Under the pieces are notes generated by a model, which saw only the letters and a program-made list of their open reading frames with translations, did no database searches and was not told the origin of the DNA. Below are positions 17,374 to 27,220 of a stretch of 64,000 bases of DNA, one piece after another. Every line of letters begins with the position of its first letter. Position 1 is the first letter of the stretch. The translations under genes were made by a program, and so were the position numbers. This DNA comes from Desulfolutivibrio sulfoxidireducens. Lineage in GTDB: Bacteria > Desulfobacterota > Desulfovibrionia > Desulfovibrionales > Desulfovibrionaceae. Location of the stretch: NCBI RefSeq assembly GCF_013376475.1, contig NZ_CP045508.1, forward strand, positions 1,733,501 to 1,797,500. The letters run 5' to 3'.

Positions 17374-17738
17374 GGTGCGGTCGGGTGTTTTCGGCGGGGT
17401 TGCGGTTTCAGGGAAAACGCCGGTTTTTCCATGAAAAGGGGCGGGCCGGGAAACGGATCCACCCGCGGCGCGTCCGAGTTCACTCGCCGGGCCGATCCAT
17501 GGCCGGTGTTCGTCCCTGGTAATGGCAGCGGATCCTGCTTTTCAAAAAAAAATATACCACGCTTTGCGCCGGGATCACAATGGGAGAAAGGCGAAAAGCC
17601 CGGCCCACCTCTCGGAGAACGAGCGGCATCGGTCGGATCATGTGCTCCCTCATTCGGTCATATCGCGTGCTCGCGACAGGGACTTACGGGGGCGGTTGAG
17701 AAGTTGCCCGACCTCGGGTAGGATCACGTCCGGTTGCT
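17374..17738. other. Intergenic region between divergent thioredoxin and small membrane-protein genes
   Basis: 365 bases without a supported gene. The central part holds an AT-rich run with a minus-strand candidate promoter listed separately. The rest is GC-rich and open in several frames only because stops are rare; no RNA gene or hairpin with a T run was seen. Confidence 0.5.
17551..17580 (-). promoter_or_regulatory. Candidate promoter for the TlpA-type thioredoxin gene
   Basis: Read on the minus strand, TTGTGA (17580-17575) and TATATT (17556-17551) are separated by 18 bases, in the only AT-rich stretch between the divergent genes. Confidence 0.4.
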
Positions 17739-18107
17739 ATGATATTCCAGACCCGGGCCGTGTCTGTCCCCGGGAACGGGGAAAGCGGCCCAGCGGCCGA
17801 CAAGGAAATGAAAACATCGCGCGGCATGTTCGGCATCATCTGCCTTGTGATATCCATTGTGGTCATCTACGGTCTTTTTGGCTACAAGGCCTATGTGTTT
17901 TTTTCCGAGGGAATCTGGCTTGATTGGAGCGCGGGAAACTATTTGCCCGATCCCATGATCCTGGCCGTAATCAGAATGCGCCCGTCCCCGCTCAAGACGA
18001 TGGTGATCTGGCTTTTGTCCCAGGATGTTTTGGTATTGCTCTTGCCTTTCCCCCTCATCGTGGCCTGGATCGACGGGAAACTCGGCCGGGATCGTCAGGA
18101 CGCGTGA
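17739..18107 (+). CDS. Small hypothetical membrane protein with two transmembrane helices
   Basis: 122 residues from ATG 17739, or 99 from an internal ATG at 17808. Two hydrophobic helices are clear: GIICLVISIVVIYGLFGYKA and VIWLLSQDVLVLLLPFPLIV, with a short conserved-looking loop between (WLDWSAGNYLPDP). No known family is recognised. It leads a run of four short plus-strand genes that ends at an acyltransferase. Confidence 0.5.
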   Translation: MIFQTRAVSVPGNGESGPAADKEMKTSRGMFGIICLVISIVVIYGLFGYKAYVFFSEGIWLDWSAGNYLPDPMILAVIRMRPSPLKTMVIWLLSQDVLVLLLPFPLIVAWIDGKLGRDRQDA

Positions 18108-18202
18108 GGTGATGCAAGCGCGGTGGCCTTGGCGTGCGCGTCGTGCCCCTCCCGGACCTGGGCCTGGCGTGGAGAGCATGGTCTTCTCGAGAGAGGTCTT
18201 CG

Positions 18203-18538
18203 GTGAAAAGGATTTTCTCGTCAGCGGTGATGGCGGTGGTGATGGGATGTGCCGTTTCCGGGATGGCCGGTGAAAAGATCGAGGCCACGGCAAGCCCGGT
18301 GAGCCTTTTTTGGGATCAGGACCACCAGGCGTTTTGCTGTGAGTTGCGGTCGGTTCCCGAGGGCCGGGGGTTTTTGGTCTGTGACGACGCCACGAGCAAG
18401 GCGGTCATGGAGGAACTGTTCCTCCTGGGGAAAAAAGGCGCGGACTGTACCGTGACCGGCGAGGTGGTGGGCCGGTCGGGCGAGTTCGAACGCCTGGTCG
18501 TCAGTCGGGTGCTTGCGCTGCAAAAGATGCCCAACTAA
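18203..18538 (+). CDS. Small secreted hypothetical protein
   Basis: 111 residues with a signal peptide (KRIFSSAVMAVVMGCAVSGMAG) and a short globular domain with two cysteine sites (FCCEL and FLVCDD) plus ADCTVTGEVVGRSG. GTG 18203 is preferred because GAGAGAGG at 18189-18196 sits correctly before it and the signal peptide begins there. A periplasmic location is likely; no family is recognised. Confidence 0.55.
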   Translation: MKRIFSSAVMAVVMGCAVSGMAGEKIEATASPVSLFWDQDHQAFCCELRSVPEGRGFLVCDDATSKAVMEELFLLGKKGADCTVTGEVVGRSGEFERLVVSRVLALQKMPN

Positions 18539-18736
18539 GGACGACCCCGGGATTTTCGACTGCTGCGAAAGGGCGGATGCCGGTTTCAAAGGGGTTTGTC
18601 CGTTGGAGGCCCGGAGGCGTTTCGCGCTGGTGACGAGACGATATTTCCGGTACGCGGCGATTTTGCCGTTGTGCGAAAGGCCCGGCCCCAACCCTTTTCC
18701 GCTTCCGGAACCCGCGAACTGTCGAGGGAGGTGCGT

Positions 18737-19015
18737 ATGGATTCCATCAAAGCCACCTTGCCGGATATGGTCAAGGCCCGGGTGGAAGATCTTTACAACG
18801 CCCAGCTTTCCGACGAGGAAGTTCTTGCCCACATGGTCGACATGAAGGCCAAGGCCGCGCGATTGCTGGAACTGGCCGTCGACGAGCATCGGGACGAGGC
18901 GGCCGACGTGTTGCGGGAACTTTTGGAACTGGCGCAACGCGTGCGGCGCAGCTATGTGGACATGGCGTATCGTCAGGGCCTGCGCGACGGCCATGATCTG
19001 AAATCCTTGTTGTAA
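18737..19015 (+). CDS. Small helical hypothetical protein
   Basis: 92 residues, almost wholly helical and charged (DMKAKAARLLELAVDEHRDE, VLRELLELAQRVRRSY), without signal or membrane segments. GAGGGAGG lies at good spacing before ATG 18737, which makes the start credible although the frame is open further upstream. No family is recognised. Confidence 0.55.
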   Translation: MDSIKATLPDMVKARVEDLYNAQLSDEEVLAHMVDMKAKAARLLELAVDEHRDEAADVLRELLELAQRVRRSYVDMAYRQGLRDGHDLKSLL

Positions 19016-19110
19016 ACAATGGGCCGGACCTCGGCACCAGCAGGCGCGTCATGGGCCCGGGCGCGCCTGTGGACAGGCCGGTCCGATCATGCCCGACTGC
19101 CGGGAGGGAT

Positions 19111-19314
19111 ATGGCTGCCAAGGATCTGAGGGAAGTCGAGCATTGCGTGTACATGATCGACCTGATCATCAGGGAGATAGTGAATTCCTCCAAGATCGGG
19201 GACAAGCGGTACGCCGTGGACAAAATTGTCGACTGCTTCCGGGATATTCTGAGGCACGAGGGCTATGCCGTAACCTCGCCGGCCCTCAAACAAAAACTCG
19301 TCTATCATGACTGA
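19111..19314 (+). CDS. Small hypothetical protein
   Basis: 67 residues: KDLREVEHCVYMIDLIIREI, then IVDCFRDILRHEGYAVTSPA. It looks like a compact helical domain. GGGAGGG precedes ATG 19111. Like the gene before it, it is short, soluble and of unknown function; the two may be co-transcribed. Confidence 0.5.
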   Translation: MAAKDLREVEHCVYMIDLIIREIVNSSKIGDKRYAVDKIVDCFRDILRHEGYAVTSPALKQKLVYHD

Positions 19315-19404
19315 CCACGCGCATTGCCGCGTCCCGTCGCGGGGTCTGTTCCCTTCGAATTCACTCCCCATTTTCTCGCGGGTTTTGCCATAAGGAGATA
19401 CTGT

Positions 19405-20499
19405 TTGAACACGGCCGTGAAAACCGGCTGGCTTCTCGGGCCGGCCATGGGTCCTATTGACCAGGATGTCTCACGACGCATCGACGTGTTGCGTCTGCTC
19501 CTCATCTTTCTCATCGTCCTGTCCCACGGGGCCAGGCTGCTCACCGGTCTGGTTCCCGACCTCGAGCCGGGAACGCGCCTGGTCATCAGTCTGTTCAACG
19601 ACAACGTCACGCATGCCGCGATTCCCCTGTTTTTCATCATATCCGGCTACCTGTTCCTGCGGAAATTCGATCTGTCCACCGGGGCGTACCTGACGATGTG
19701 CCGCAAGAAGCTCGTTTCCATTCTTGTCCCGTACATCTTTTTCAATCTGATTTGGATTCTTTGGTTTTTTTTCGTGGGCAGCATTGAGATGTTCGGCAGC
19801 AGAAGCTTTCTCCTTCAGGAGGGGGTCGTGACCAAGCTTTTCGGCCTGGGGACGGTCCCGGTCAACTATCCGTTGTGGTTTCTGCGTGACCTGCTCATTG
19901 TGTTTATCATCAGTCCGGTTTTTCTTGTTTTTTACAAAGAGGCCCCTCTGGTGGGGGCGGTTGTCTTTTTTTCCCTGTGGACAGTCTGGGGCGGACCGGG
20001 ATCCTTTTCCTTTTACGGTAACGCGTTCGCATTCTATCTTGGGGGGCTTCTTTCCAGATATGATGTCAACCTGCGGGACACAGCATTCCTTGATAAATTC
20101 GTCTTTCCCGGATTCATCGCATGCACGGCGATCATGATGCTTCATGAGAGACTGGGGATCGGGCCGGAAAGCTATCACTTTCTTTTTAAATGCAACATGC
20201 TTCTCGGAGTGGTATTTTTTTGGTGCCTGTCGCGATATTCCGTCCTCAAGGACAGCCGTCTCCTTCATGTCGGGGCGACATACAGCTTTTTCATCTATCT
20301 GACGCACGAGCCAACCTTGTCCATTGTGCAGAGCAGTATCCTGCCCAGATTCCAACCCGCCGGGGTCCTGTCGCAGGTGGTCTATTTTTTTGCGTCCGCC
20401 GTCCTGACCATGATTTTTCTCGGGTGCGTCGGTGCGGTCCTGTCCCGAATCGTGCCGGGCCCCTATGCCGTGGTCACGGGATCTCGGAAACGGCGCTGA
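19405..20499 (+). CDS. Acyltransferase 3 family membrane protein
   Basis: 364 residues with about ten membrane helices. The N-terminal RRIDVLRLLLIFLIVLSHGA carries the conserved His of acyltransferase-3 (OafA/NodX/WecH-like) proteins, followed by AAIPLFFIISGYLFLRKF and the later YSFFIYLTHEPTL. These enzymes O-acetylate or succinylate surface glycans. The TTG at 19405 is preferred because AAGGAG at 19392-19397 is seven bases before it; the first internal ATG is at 19447. Base composition is somewhat lower in GC than neighbours, consistent with surface-polysaccharide genes. Confidence 0.8.
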   Translation: MNTAVKTGWLLGPAMGPIDQDVSRRIDVLRLLLIFLIVLSHGARLLTGLVPDLEPGTRLVISLFNDNVTHAAIPLFFIISGYLFLRKFDLSTGAYLTMCRKKLVSILVPYIFFNLIWILWFFFVGSIEMFGSRSFLLQEGVVTKLFGLGTVPVNYPLWFLRDLLIVFIISPVFLVFYKEAPLVGAVVFFSLWTVWGGPGSFSFYGNAFAFYLGGLLSRYDVNLRDTAFLDKFVFPGFIACTAIMMLHERLGIGPESYHFLFKCNMLLGVVFFWCLSRYSVLKDSRLLHVGATYSFFIYLTHEPTLSIVQSSILPRFQPAGVLSQVVYFFASAVLTMIFLGCVGAVLSRIVPGPYAVVTGSRKRR

Positions 20500-20818
20500 G
20501 TGTTTCCCATTGCGTTTTTTTTCAGAATGTCTATACTTCATGGTTCACCGTACGTTAAAAAAATAATTTTTTCCTGGTTTCCACTTTTTCCGTTGAATCG
20601 GATGAAAGGGATATCCAGCGACGCGCGACTTCCGTTCAGAAATATGCGGGCGACCCTCGGCGTCTGTTCTCGTGGCCCCGCTTTTGGGCCACAGCCGGGC
20701 GGATCGGCCGAGGACTGACGAAAAATGGAATTTGCTCGTTTCTTGCATATTCCCCTGTGCCGTATCGGTGGTCGGGCCACGTCCGGCCCGGGCGGCAACC
20801 TTCTGCAAGGATGAGAAC
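20500..20818. other. Intergenic region upstream of a single-domain response regulator
   Basis: 319 bases without a convincing gene; the short open frames lack ribosome-binding sites and family features. The 5' part is AT-rich and holds a candidate promoter listed separately. Confidence 0.5.
20510..20537 (+). promoter_or_regulatory. Candidate promoter upstream of the response regulator gene
   Basis: TTGCGT (20510-20515) and TATACT (20532-20537) with a 16-base spacer, in an AT-rich stretch just after the acyltransferase stop. The transcript leader would be about 275 bases. Confidence 0.4.
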
Positions 20819-21235
20819 ATGTTGACCTGTGTGGCGTCCTTTGATCAATGCGGGGAACCGACGACGTTGCGTATCCTGGTCGTCGAGGATGACCCGAATC
20901 ACCGCAAACTGGCCCGGCAGGTCCTCGAAGACTATGGTCACGAGGTCACTGACGCCGATGACGGCGTGGAGGCCCTGGCCTTCCTGGCCAGCCGTGATTT
21001 CGACCTCGTGGTCCTGGACATGCGCCTTCCGGGCATGGACGGCCGGGAATTCATCCGGCACGTGCGGCATTCCAAAAGAGAGTATGCCGATATCCCCATC
21101 ATCGTCATGACCGGGTACGGCCTGGGCCAGCACCGGGACCTTTTCAAGCGCTACGACATCCGCGATTACCTGGACAAGCCCTACGACAGCGACCTCCTCC
21201 TGGATCGGGTACACCATTACCATTCCCGGGCCTGA
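20819..21235 (+). CDS. Single-domain (CheY-like) response regulator
   Basis: 138 residues, only a receiver domain: acidic pocket VVEDD, phosphoacceptor Asp in LVVLDMRLPGMDG, Thr in VMTGYG and Lys in LDKPYD. No output domain. AAGGATGAG precedes ATG 20819. No kinase is adjacent, so it may serve a distant kinase or a phosphorelay. Confidence 0.88.
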   Translation: MLTCVASFDQCGEPTTLRILVVEDDPNHRKLARQVLEDYGHEVTDADDGVEALAFLASRDFDLVVLDMRLPGMDGREFIRHVRHSKREYADIPIIVMTGYGLGQHRDLFKRYDIRDYLDKPYDSDLLLDRVHHYHSRA

Positions 21236-21450
21236 CCAGTCCCGACCCTCTTTTTTGCGCTCCTTCGGTCCTTGCCTCCAGGCGCGCGGGACCGGCCCGC
21301 CCATGCCGCTCCGGAAGCGTTGCTCCCGCCCGGCGCGGATGCGGTGCGGCCCGGTCGCGTCCTGTGCAATTGACAAGCCCTGGCTTCTTTTTTAAGCCCC
21401 GAAATTCTTCTTGTTCCTCATCCACCATCAACGTCCCTGGAGTCCCTCTC

Positions 21451-22602
<1,152 letters not shown>

Positions 22603-22622
22603 GAAGAGAGGAGAGGAGGAGA

Positions 22623-22709
22623 GCCTCCGGCGGCCAGGGGGGAACCTTTTTTGAAAAAAAGGTTCCCCCCCGGACCCCCCTCCAAAAAACTCTGGCGCGC
22701 TTCGCGGGG
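22623..22709. repeat. Dispersed hairpin repeat, type 1, after icd
   Basis: Begins GCCTCCGGCGGCCAGGGGGG and contains a 16-bp perfect stem (22637-22652 with 22655-22670) around a GA loop: six G, AACC and six T pair with their complement. It ends in GCGCTTCGCG. A second copy lies at 50051-50133. Its place directly after a stop codon fits transcript termination or 3'-end protection. Confidence 0.8.
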
Positions 22710-22718
22710 AGGGATGGG

Positions 22719-24722
22719 ATGCTCGTTGTCGGCGTGGATACCGGGGGCACATTTACAGATTTGATTGTCCATGCCGGGGAAGGGGAGGCGGGACGGTTCG
22801 TCGCGGTCAAGGTTCCCTCCACCCCGGACGATCCGGCCCGGGCGATCCTGGAGGGATTGGAACGCCTGAAAGACATGGGGCTGCCGGTCCCGGACCGGGT
22901 GGTACACGGCTCCACCGTGGCCACCAACGCCGTCCTGGAACGGAAAGGGGCCAAAACCGCCCTGGTGGCCACCAGGGGATTCTCCGACGTCATCGCCATC
23001 GGCCGCCAGAACCGGACCGACCTCTACGATCCCGCCTACCGGCGCGCCCCCTGCATCGTGCCGGATGCCCTGCGGTTCGAGGCGCCGGGACGGGTTTTGG
23101 CGGATAAATCGCGGCGCGAGATCCTGTCTTCGGACGCCGCCCGGACCATCGCCGCCCGGGTGGCCGCCTCCGGGGCCGAATCCGTGGCCGTGTGCCTGCT
23201 TTTTTCCTTTCTCGATCCGGCCGACGAACGGCTTCTCGGGCGCGAACTGGCCGCGCGTGGACTGGCCGTATCCCTGTCCCACGAGATCATGCGCGAATTC
23301 CGGGAGTTCGAGCGGACCTCGACCACCGCCGTCAACGCCTACGTCTCGCCGCTGATGGCCCGGTATCTCACACGCCTGCACGGCGGCCTCGGAAAAAACG
23401 CGGGGCTTTGCGTCATGCAGTCCAGCGGCGGCATCATCACCGCCTCCACGGCCATGCGCCAGTCCGTGCGCACCATCCTGTCCGGCCCGGCCGGAGGCGT
23501 CACCGCCGCCATGGCCGTGGCCCGGGAGACGGGATACGACCGGCTCATCACCTTCGATATGGGCGGCACCTCCACCGACGTGGCCCTTTTGGACAAATCC
23601 CCGGTCATGACCACCGAGACCGTGGTCTCGGGCTATCCGGTGACCATCCCCATGATCGACATCCATACCGTGGGCGCGGGAGGCGGCTCTCTGGCGGCCT
23701 TCGACGCGGCCGGGGCGTTGACCGTGGGGCCGAGAAGCGCCGGGGCCGATCCCGGGCCGGCCTGTTACGGCCGGGGAGAGGGCCTGACGGTCACCGACGC
23801 CAACCTGGTTCTGGGCCGCATCGTGCCGGAGATGTTTCTGGGCGGCGGCATGCCCCTTTTCCCTGATCGGGCCATGAAGCTCATGACCGACATGGCCGCC
23901 TTGCGGGGCATGGACGCGCTCGAACTGGCCGAAGGCATCGTGGCCGTGGCCGAGGCGGCCATGGAGCGGGCCATCCGGGTCATCTCGGTTGAGCGCGGGC
24001 ACGATCCGGCGGAGTTTGCCCTTGTGTGCTTCGGCGGGGCGGGGGGGCTGCATGCCGTGTCCCTGGCCCGGTCCCTGGGCATGCGCCGGGTGGTCGTGCC
24101 GCCGCATCCCGGGCTTTTCTCGGCCCTGGGCATGCTTTTGGCGGACATCTCCAGGGACTTTTCGGCCACGGTCATGCTGGAATGGGATCAGGCCTCTGCC
24201 GAGGTCATCGAGGCCCGTTTTTCCGCCATGGAGGAGCGCGCCGGGCGCGAGTTGGAAACCGAGGGGGCCGCCCCTGGAGACGTGGAGTTGGAACGGTCCG
24301 TGGACATGCGCTACCGGGGGCAGTCCTTCGAACTCAACGTGCCCTTTTGTCCGGACATGGTCGCGGCCTTCAACGACCTGCACGAGAAGACCTACGGCTA
24401 CAAGACCCCGGGCCGGCCCGTGCAATGCGTCACCCTGCGGGTGCGCGCCACGGCCCGTACGGACAAGCCGGGGCTGCCCCGCGACGACGCCCTGCCCGGA
24501 CAGGGGCTTTCGCCTCCCGTCGAGGGGCAACGCGCGATATTCCATCAGGGACGGCATCTGTCTTGCGCGTTGTATGCCCGAAACCGGTTTGTGCCCGGCC
24601 ATGCCTTCGCGGGCCCGGCCGTGGTGGCCGAGGATTCCGCCACCAGCTACCTGCCGCCCGGGACGTCGGCCCTGGTGGACGCCCTTGGCAATCTGGTCAT
24701 TGACACGGGGGAACGGCCATGA
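22719..24722 (+). CDS. hyuA: Hydantoinase/oxoprolinase family protein, subunit A
   Basis: 667-residue ATP-dependent amidohydrolase subunit of the N-methylhydantoinase / 5-oxoprolinase / acetone-carboxylase-like superfamily. N-terminal VGVDTGGTFTD and VHGSTVATNAVLERKG, then TTAVNAYVSPLM, MQSSGGIITA and the actin-like ATP-binding FDMGGTSTDVAL. It works with the B subunit encoded next, whose start overlaps its stop (ATGA). The true substrate is not shown by the sequence: hydantoins, oxoproline or another cyclic amide. Start ATG 22719 follows GGGGAGGG supplied by the end of the repeat. Confidence 0.88.
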   Translation: MLVVGVDTGGTFTDLIVHAGEGEAGRFVAVKVPSTPDDPARAILEGLERLKDMGLPVPDRVVHGSTVATNAVLERKGAKTALVATRGFSDVIAIGRQNRTDLYDPAYRRAPCIVPDALRFEAPGRVLADKSRREILSSDAARTIAARVAASGAESVAVCLLFSFLDPADERLLGRELAARGLAVSLSHEIMREFREFERTSTTAVNAYVSPLMARYLTRLHGGLGKNAGLCVMQSSGGIITASTAMRQSVRTILSGPAGGVTAAMAVARETGYDRLITFDMGGTSTDVALLDKSPVMTTETVVSGYPVTIPMIDIHTVGAGGGSLAAFDAAGALTVGPRSAGADPGPACYGRGEGLTVTDANLVLGRIVPEMFLGGGMPLFPDRAMKLMTDMAALRGMDALELAEGIVAVAEAAMERAIRVISVERGHDPAEFALVCFGGAGGLHAVSLARSLGMRRVVVPPHPGLFSALGMLLADISRDFSATVMLEWDQASAEVIEARFSAMEERAGRELETEGAAPGDVELERSVDMRYRGQSFELNVPFCPDMVAAFNDLHEKTYGYKTPGRPVQCVTLRVRATARTDKPGLPRDDALPGQGLSPPVEGQRAIFHQGRHLSCALYARNRFVPGHAFAGPAVVAEDSATSYLPPGTSALVDALGNLVIDTGERP

Positions 24723-26329
24723 CCGATCCGCGCGATCCGCTTGTCCTCGACGTCTTTCGCAACCGCTTTGCCGCCGTGGCCGAGGAGATGGGCGTGACGC
24801 TCATGCGCACGGCCTATTCGCCCAACATCAAGGAGCGCCGCGACTATTCCTGCGCCGTGTTCGACGCCGCCGGGGACATGGTGGCCCAGGCCGCGCACAT
24901 CCCTGTGCATCTGGGGGCCATGCCCCTGTCGGTCAAGGCCGTCCTGGCCGAAAAGACCTTCGCCCCCGGCGACATGGTCATGGTCAACGACCCCTTCCGG
25001 GGCGGCACGCATCTGCCGGACATCACGCTGGTGGCCCCGGTCTTCGCGGACGGAGACCGGCCGGTCTTTTACGTGGCCAACCGGGCGCATCACAGCGATG
25101 TGGGCGGCATGGCCGCCGGGTCCATGCCGCTTTCGACCTCGCTTTTCCAGGAAGGGATCGTCATCCCGCCTGTGACCGTGGTCCGGGGCGGGGTCATGGA
25201 CCGGGAACTCATGGACTTTTTTCTGGCCAACGTGCGCACCCCCGTGGAGCGCGAGGGCGATTTCGCGGCCCAGATCATGGCCAACCTGACCGGCGCGAAA
25301 CGGCTTTCGGAGATGATCGAAAGGTTCGGCCGCGAGAGGACGGCGCATCAGGCGGCGCGGCTTCTGGACCATGCCGAGGCGCTCGCCCGGGCGGCCATCC
25401 GCGAGGTGCCGGACGGCGTCCACGAGGCCTGTGACCTGCTCGACGACGACGGCGCGGGAGGCGCGGACATCGCGGTGCGCCTGCGCCTGACCATCCGGGG
25501 TGACGGGATGGAGTTCGATTTCACCGGGTCGGACCCCCAGGCCGCCGGGTGCGTCAACGCCACCCGGGCCATCGCCGTGTCGTGCGTGCTCTACGCCGTG
25601 CGCTGTCTGGTGGCCAAGGACGTGCCGGTCAACGCGGGGCTTACCCGGCCCATCCATATCGTCACCCGGCCGGGAAGCATCGTCGATGCGGCATTTCCGG
25701 CGGCCGTGGCCGGGGGCAACGTGGAGACCTCGCAACGGTTGGTGGACGTGATTTTTTTGGCCATGAGTCAGGCCTTGCCGGGCAAGGTTCCGGCGGCGTC
25801 GCAGGGCACCATGAATAACGTGGCCGTGGGGGGCGTCGATGCGCGCACCGGCGCGCCGTTCGCCTACTACGAGACCCTGGCCGGGGGCATGGGTGCGGGC
25901 GCGGCCGGGCCTGGGGAAAGCGCCGTGCACAGCCACATGACCAATACGCTCAATACGCCTGTGGAGGCCCTGGAATACGCCTATCCGCTGGTGGTCCGGG
26001 AATATGGGCTTCGCCGGGGCTCGGGCGGGGAAGGGCGGCACCCTGGCGGCGACGGGCTGTGCCGGGAACTGGAATTTCTGTCTCCGGCCGAGGTCACGGT
26101 GTTGTCCGAACGTCGGCGGCATCCGCCGTATGGCTTATCCGGCGGCGCGCCCGGGGCCACGGGGCGAAATGTGCTGATCCATGACGGCGAGGCCCGGGAA
26201 CTGCCCGGCAAGTGCCATTTCACGGCCGTGAAGGGCGATAGGCTGCGGGTGGAGACGCCGGGCGGGGGAGGGTATGGGGAAAAACACTACTTGGTATATT
26301 CTGAGAATAAACTGTCACGCTGTGATTAG
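24719..26329 (+). CDS. hyuB: Hydantoinase/oxoprolinase family protein, subunit B, with foreign C-terminal tail
   Basis: 536 residues. Family motifs include [21 protein letters not shown] at the start, then [36 protein letters not shown] and the metal-binding-like [10 protein letters not shown]. The family normally stops soon after a Gly-rich end (ETPGGGGYG). Here ~14 further residues ending in NKLSRCD are read from an AT-rich island, so the native stop has been lost and replaced. The island gene on the other strand starts its stop codon at the very next base. Activity is probably kept because the added tail is short. Confidence 0.88.
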   Translation: MTDPRDPLVLDVFRNRFAAVAEEMGVTLMRTAYSPNIKERRDYSCAVFDAAGDMVAQAAHIPVHLGAMPLSVKAVLAEKTFAPGDMVMVNDPFRGGTHLPDITLVAPVFADGDRPVFYVANRAHHSDVGGMAAGSMPLSTSLFQEGIVIPPVTVVRGGVMDRELMDFFLANVRTPVEREGDFAAQIMANLTGAKRLSEMIERFGRERTAHQAARLLDHAEALARAAIREVPDGVHEACDLLDDDGAGGADIAVRLRLTIRGDGMEFDFTGSDPQAAGCVNATRAIAVSCVLYAVRCLVAKDVPVNAGLTRPIHIVTRPGSIVDAAFPAAVAGGNVETSQRLVDVIFLAMSQALPGKVPAASQGTMNNVAVGGVDARTGAPFAYYETLAGGMGAGAAGPGESAVHSHMTNTLNTPVEALEYAYPLVVREYGLRRGSGGEGRHPGGDGLCRELEFLSPAEVTVLSERRRHPPYGLSGGAPGATGRNVLIHDGEARELPGKCHFTAVKGDRLRVETPGGGGYGEKHYLVYSENKLSRCD

Positions 26330-27220
26330 TTAAGGGATATCTTTGCTCGGAGGAAATTTGTTGAAATAAAATTGTTGGAATTTTTCAAATTCAGAGAGAG
26401 CTTCCGGAAGACTTGGGAACAATCTGGAATCAAAGTACAAATTCAAAATTATCGCATCACTTGTCATAATTTTCAAGGCGGTAAAAATATACGACATCAT
26501 TTCGTCAATATGCAATGATTTAAAAGGAACAATAACGCTCGAGTTGTCTTTTGTAACTAAATGTAGGCTTTCAAGGGCTCGAAGGTTGTTGTGAACATGT
26601 AGTGATAAAGGCCTGTACAACGCACTGTATAAGGGGGTTAGTCCGATAGTGTCGAATTTTTTTTCAATATTTGATTTATATTTTTTAAGATCCTCGAGAA
26701 GTTTTTTTAATTCAGATTTTTTTGCATTATGCTTGTCTTGGTCGATATACTCTGCATATTCATCGATTTCTTCCAAAGATATTAAGAGTTGTAATGTTCT
26801 ATTGCATGCCTCGTAGTCAATTTGTTTTGTTTTGTTGATGTCTTTTGTCAAATTTATGAATTGAATATGAGCCTCAATAAGAATTCTAAGCAAAGGTTGA
26901 ATTGCACAATATATTGAATTTGAAATATTGTTTAAAATTGCGTCCGATAATGTGATGATCCTTGTGAATAATATTAATAAATATTTGTCAATTTTTATAT
27001 GTTCTGATGTAATATCGAATGTGCAATCTTTTAATATGTAGCCAATTGCAGTCTTATATGACTGTATAGCTGAGTTTATCGTGAGATTATTTTTATCTGG
27101 CATGGTTGTGTTTTGTTATTGATGATGATTTTTGTTTAAATTGCATGAGTATGAATTGGTTATTAATAAGATATTTGTCTTCCAAAGAGTTTAGTACTAA
27201 CATAAATTATAATTTAAAAA
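26283..27220. mobile_element. AT-rich genomic island carrying one gene
   Basis: Base composition drops abruptly from roughly two-thirds GC to about one-third GC near 26283 and returns at about 27220, just inside the 3' end of a TauE-like gene. The only gene is a DUF5677-like protein. TGTGATTA near the left edge and AATCACA near the right edge form a short inverted match, too weak to be called ends. No integrase or transposase is present. Confidence 0.7.
26330..27103 (-). CDS. DUF5677-like protein of foreign origin
   Basis: 257 residues, rich in Lys, Ile, Asn and AT-ending codons unlike any neighbour. Largely helical; the C-terminal half has LSLHVHNNLRALESLHLV, which resembles the conserved His-containing core of DUF5677-type proteins, often annotated in abortive or accessory islands. 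Function is unknown. The stop lies immediately next to the hyuB stop in a convergent arrangement. The promoter probably lies in the AT-rich 110 bases upstream (27104-27213). Family assignment is tentative; foreign origin is well supported. Confidence 0.6.
   Translation of the reverse strand: MPDKNNLTINSAIQSYKTAIGYILKDCTFDITSEHIKIDKYLLILFTRIITLSDAILNNISNSIYCAIQPLLRILIEAHIQFINLTKDINKTKQIDYEACNRTLQLLISLEEIDEYAEYIDQDKHNAKKSELKKLLEDLKKYKSNIEKKFDTIGLTPLYSALYRPLSLHVHNNLRALESLHLVTKDNSSVIVPFKSLHIDEMMSYIFTALKIMTSDAIILNLYFDSRLFPSLPEALSEFEKFQQFYFNKFPPSKDIP

Noticed and set aside
16696-17721. Long plus-strand frame opposite the TlpA-type thioredoxin
   Set aside because: No conserved domain, and the opposite strand encodes a clear thioredoxin with WCGPC.
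20500-20718. Short frame after the acyltransferase
   Set aside because: Covers a promoter-like AT-rich region and has no ribosome-binding site or known domain.
26283-27220. Complete insertion sequence or integrative element
   Set aside because: No transposase, integrase or convincing terminal repeats; only a short possible inverted match at the edges.
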